From Candidatus Omnitrophota bacterium (GTDB lineage: Bacteria; Omnitrophota; Gorgyraeia; Zapsychrales; Zapsychraceae): a stretch of 7,495 nt of DNA. Shown here one piece after another: positions 5,598 through 7,495 of the stretch. The translations under genes and the position numbers were made by a program. The stretch lies in assembly GCA_030634235.1 (NCBI GenBank), contig DAOWBD010000046.1, positions 1 through 7,495 on the forward strand. Reading direction: 5' to 3'. Position 1 is the first letter of the stretch. Each line of letters begins with the position of its first letter. The notes beneath the pieces are model-generated. The model was not told where the DNA came from, did not search any database, and saw nothing but the letters and a program-made list of their open reading frames with translations.

Positions 5598-7288
5598 TTA
5601 TGGGTCTCCTTCCAAACCCCGCGGAAGAAATCCTTAAAAAGCTTTTCATAGTGATCAGCCTTTTGGTTCTCCCCCTGCTGCCGGTAATACGCTACCGCTT
5701 TATTCAAATATTCGCGGGCAGAAGCATTCTCACCCAAAGCAGCACAAACTCCAGCGAGATTATAATAAGCATCGGCGTAATCGGGATCTACAATAACGGC
5801 CGTCTCGAGAGCCTCCTTCGCTTGCTCATTCTCACCGATATTCATCAGCGCCTCTGCCATCGAGAAATAGATAACGGAATCATCAGTCCTGATCTTAAGG
5901 GCTTCTTTAAAACTTTCGACGGCCTTTTCCGGAAATTGATAGCGGATGTACACAAGGCCAAGGTCGGTGCGCATTAAAGCACTTTGCGGATTCGCGCGAA
6001 CAGCCGATTCATACAGCGCCACTTCTGTTTTTCCGTCGAGATTCCTCACCCATATCCTAGCCCCAAAAAGAACAGTGATCATCACCGTTATCACCGCCGC
6101 GATCGTCGAGGCGCGAACCTTGAGAAATCGCTTCTCGCTTTGGAACAACTTGTTCATAGACCACCCGAATAACAGGCAAAACCCGAGCGACCCGGGGTAA
6201 AGATACCGTTCGGCGAAATAAACCCCACTGGGCACAATATTCGATCCCGGCAGAAGCCCGATAAAAAACCACCCGACACAAAAAGTAATCAACGGGTTCT
6301 TTTTAAAGTTCTTGAACGCAAAATATCCAATGCCGCCAAGCACGACAAAGGAGATCAGCACCTGCGGGTCGAGGATCGACTGCGTCATAACAGAAATACG
6401 ATCGAAATCCTCCTGACCGAACGAGAATATCCCCTTGGAAATCACATGGTTAAAGGTCAATGTCGCCGGGAAAAAGCTGATATAAACATATTTCGCCCAG
6501 GCCTTGACCGTCACGAGCATCGTTAAATAAAAACTGTCATACAAATAGCGGCCGCGCGTGATCGCCCCAAGAGTCAAGAGCTTGGCAAGGACATAAGATG
6601 CCGAAAAAAGAAACAGCGGCAGGGTCCTTAAGAATATCTTTCTGTACGGGATTTTCTTTGACATGAAACACGCGTCATAACAGAGGAACAAGACCGGTAA
6701 TGTGATGCACAGCTCGTGGAGATAGATCGACGCCAGGGCAAAGCCAAGTGATGACAGATAGTACGGGCGGTTGAGCCCCCCGTCGTCACGCTGCCCACAG
6801 ATATAAAAATAAAAGGAAATGAACATCAAGTTGATCCCAACCGCATCGACGCTTCCCGTCAAAGAAGACACATACTCGATATGGACGGGATGAAGCGCGA
6901 ATAATAAAGTGCCTAAAAAAGTGGCAAGCCGGCCCCGAAGAAAAAACAGACTGATCTTATAGACAATAATGATAGAAACAAGATAATTGATAAAAGCAAA
7001 CACGTGATACCCGAATGGGTCGTCACCGAAAGAATGATAATTGAACGCGTGAATCAATGTCTTGATCGGCGAGAAGACCCCTTCCTGCCCCGGCGGGGGT
7101 TGATAACCGAGAAAGAATTGTGGGAGATTTTTCCAATCCTGGATCAGGGACCAGTCGACAATGAAAGCGTAGTCATCCATAAAGAATGGATTGTGAAACA
7201 CGTTACTGTAAGCCAGGAAGGTCAGTAAACATATCGTCCCTAAACTGATCCATGGATTGTGAACCCATTTTAAGAACCTCGTCTGCAT
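5594..7288 (-). CDS. TMTC/DUF1736-type GT-C membrane glycosyltransferase with C-terminal TPRs
   Basis: A 564-residue protein with about ten to twelve membrane segments over residues 12-414, followed by a TPR tail. The first extracytoplasmic loop carries FFMDDY with Asp38-Asp39, the acidic pair expected at the GT-C catalytic site. FALHPVHIEYVSS (130-142) and FAERYLYPGSLGF (358-370) match hallmarks of the TMTC/DUF1736 family, whose human members O-mannosylate cadherins. Three TPR units lie at about 437-470, 471-504 and 505-538, placed to bind substrate outside the membrane. It probably uses a polyprenyl-phosphate sugar made by the GT2 enzyme encoded next to it to glycosylate a protein or glycan; the acceptor is unknown. 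I chose ATG at 7288 because AGGAG lies 7 nt upstream. A GTG 15 nt earlier (7303) would place that Shine-Dalgarno inside the gene. The 3' end overlaps the GT2 start by 4 nt. Confidence 0.88.
   Translation of the reverse strand: MQTRFLKWVHNPWISLGTICLLTFLAYSNVFHNPFFMDDYAFIVDWSLIQDWKNLPQFFLGYQPPPGQEGVFSPIKTLIHAFNYHSFGDDPFGYHVFAFINYLVSIIIVYKISLFFLRGRLATFLGTLLFALHPVHIEYVSSLTGSVDAVGINLMFISFYFYICGQRDDGGLNRPYYLSSLGFALASIYLHELCITLPVLFLCYDACFMSKKIPYRKIFLRTLPLFLFSASYVLAKLLTLGAITRGRYLYDSFYLTMLVTVKAWAKYVYISFFPATLTFNHVISKGIFSFGQEDFDRISVMTQSILDPQVLISFVVLGGIGYFAFKNFKKNPLITFCVGWFFIGLLPGSNIVPSGVYFAERYLYPGSLGFCLLFGWSMNKLFQSEKRFLKVRASTIAAVITVMITVLFGARIWVRNLDGKTEVALYESAVRANPQSALMRTDLGLVYIRYQFPEKAVESFKEALKIRTDDSVIYFSMAEALMNIGENEQAKEALETAVIVDPDYADAYYNLAGVCAALGENASAREYLNKAVAYYRQQGENQKADHYEKLFKDFFRGVWKETHN
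5606..5611 (-). promoter_or_regulatory. Strong Shine-Dalgarno that fixes the TTG start of the GT2 gene
   Basis: On the minus strand AAGGAG, within a longer GGAAGGAGA (5605-5613), ends 8 nt before TTG at 5595-5597. No ATG or GTG in the frame has comparable support. The site lies inside the last codons of the upstream GT-C gene, as expected for a coupled operon. Confidence 0.75.
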
Positions 7289-7295
7289 ATTCACT

Positions 7296-7300
7296 CTCCT
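7296..7300 (-). promoter_or_regulatory. Shine-Dalgarno for the GT-C gene
   Basis: AGGAG on the minus strand, 7 nt before ATG at 7286-7288. Its first base is also the last base of the TGA stop (7300-7302) of the preceding gene, so termination and re-initiation are closely linked. It decides the start codon against the upstream GTG at 7303. Confidence 0.75.
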
Positions 7301-7494
7301 CACATTAACACTGCACGGCTTCGCGCAGAGACTGTTTGATCAACTGGTTTTGTGTCGACTTTCTTAGGCGCTTTGAACTGGATCGGCCTAGAGTCAACAA
7401 TACGCGTCGCCGGAGGTGGTTTAATCCCCAACCTCACCAAAATAATCCGCCAGACATGATGCGCATAGAACGTAAAATAGTAGAACGGGTCCGG
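7300..7494 (-). CDS. Partial CDS: C-terminal 64 residues of an unidentified protein
   Basis: An open frame entering from the right edge and ending at TGA (7300-7302). The visible part begins with an aromatic, hydrophobic stretch (DPFYYFTFYAHHVWRIILVR at 2-21) that could be the last membrane-associated helix of a membrane protein or enzyme. A proline-rich and then basic tail follows (KPPPATRIVDSRP 25-37, FKAPKKVDTKP 40-50). The tail looks disordered and cytoplasmic. The other two minus-strand frames are not open over the same stretch or look non-coding. The stop is 11 nt from the GT-C ATG, so it is the upstream member of the same operon. The product cannot be named from this fragment. Confidence 0.7.
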   Translation of the reverse strand, partial: PDPFYYFTFYAHHVWRIILVRLGIKPPPATRIVDSRPIQFKAPKKVDTKPVDQTVSARSRAVLM

Positions 7495-7495
7495 A

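Overview
The window comes from a bacterial chromosome with densely packed genes on both strands. The likely source is an uncultured lineage of the Omnitrophota/Elusimicrobiota type. That guess rests on gene content only: a TMTC-like TPR membrane glycosyltransferase, a membrane-fused B12-binding radical SAM protein, and palindromic 'cattgcgag...ctcgcaa' intergenic repeats. No marker gene settles it.

Layout. Positions 1-217 hold no gene but carry a ~120 bp palindromic repeat and a second, smaller one. A 73-residue XRE-type regulator (263-484, +) runs tail-to-tail into radC (474-1169, -), with their 3' ends overlapping by 11 bp. Upstream of radC is a non-coding stretch with a good extended -10 promoter for it. 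A perfect GC-rich hairpin follows, then a small unrecognised ORF (1395-1613, +). By eye, positions 1-1400 are more AT-rich than the rest.

From 1701 the sequence carries envelope-associated functions. These are a 630-residue membrane/B12-binding/radical SAM fusion (+), a convergent unknown membrane protein (-), and a secreted protein with a small beta-rich domain and STI1-like helical repeats (+, with a near-consensus promoter). A minus-strand operon then runs from the right edge leftwards. It consists of the C-terminal end of an unidentified protein (7300-7494), a TMTC/DUF1736-type GT-C glycosyltransferase with three TPRs (5594-7288), and a DPM1-like GT2 glycosyltransferase (4887-5597) that starts at TTG and overlaps the GT-C gene by 4 nt.

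How the genes may work together. The GT2/GT-C pair fits a two-step lipid-linked sugar pathway. The GT2 enzyme would charge a polyprenyl phosphate with a sugar on the cytoplasmic face. The GT-C enzyme would then transfer that sugar to a protein or glycan outside the membrane. The exported STI1-like protein lies directly beside the operon, but no functional link can be read from the sequence. Three tail-to-tail gene junctions overlap or nearly touch, and no intrinsic terminator is visible at any of them.
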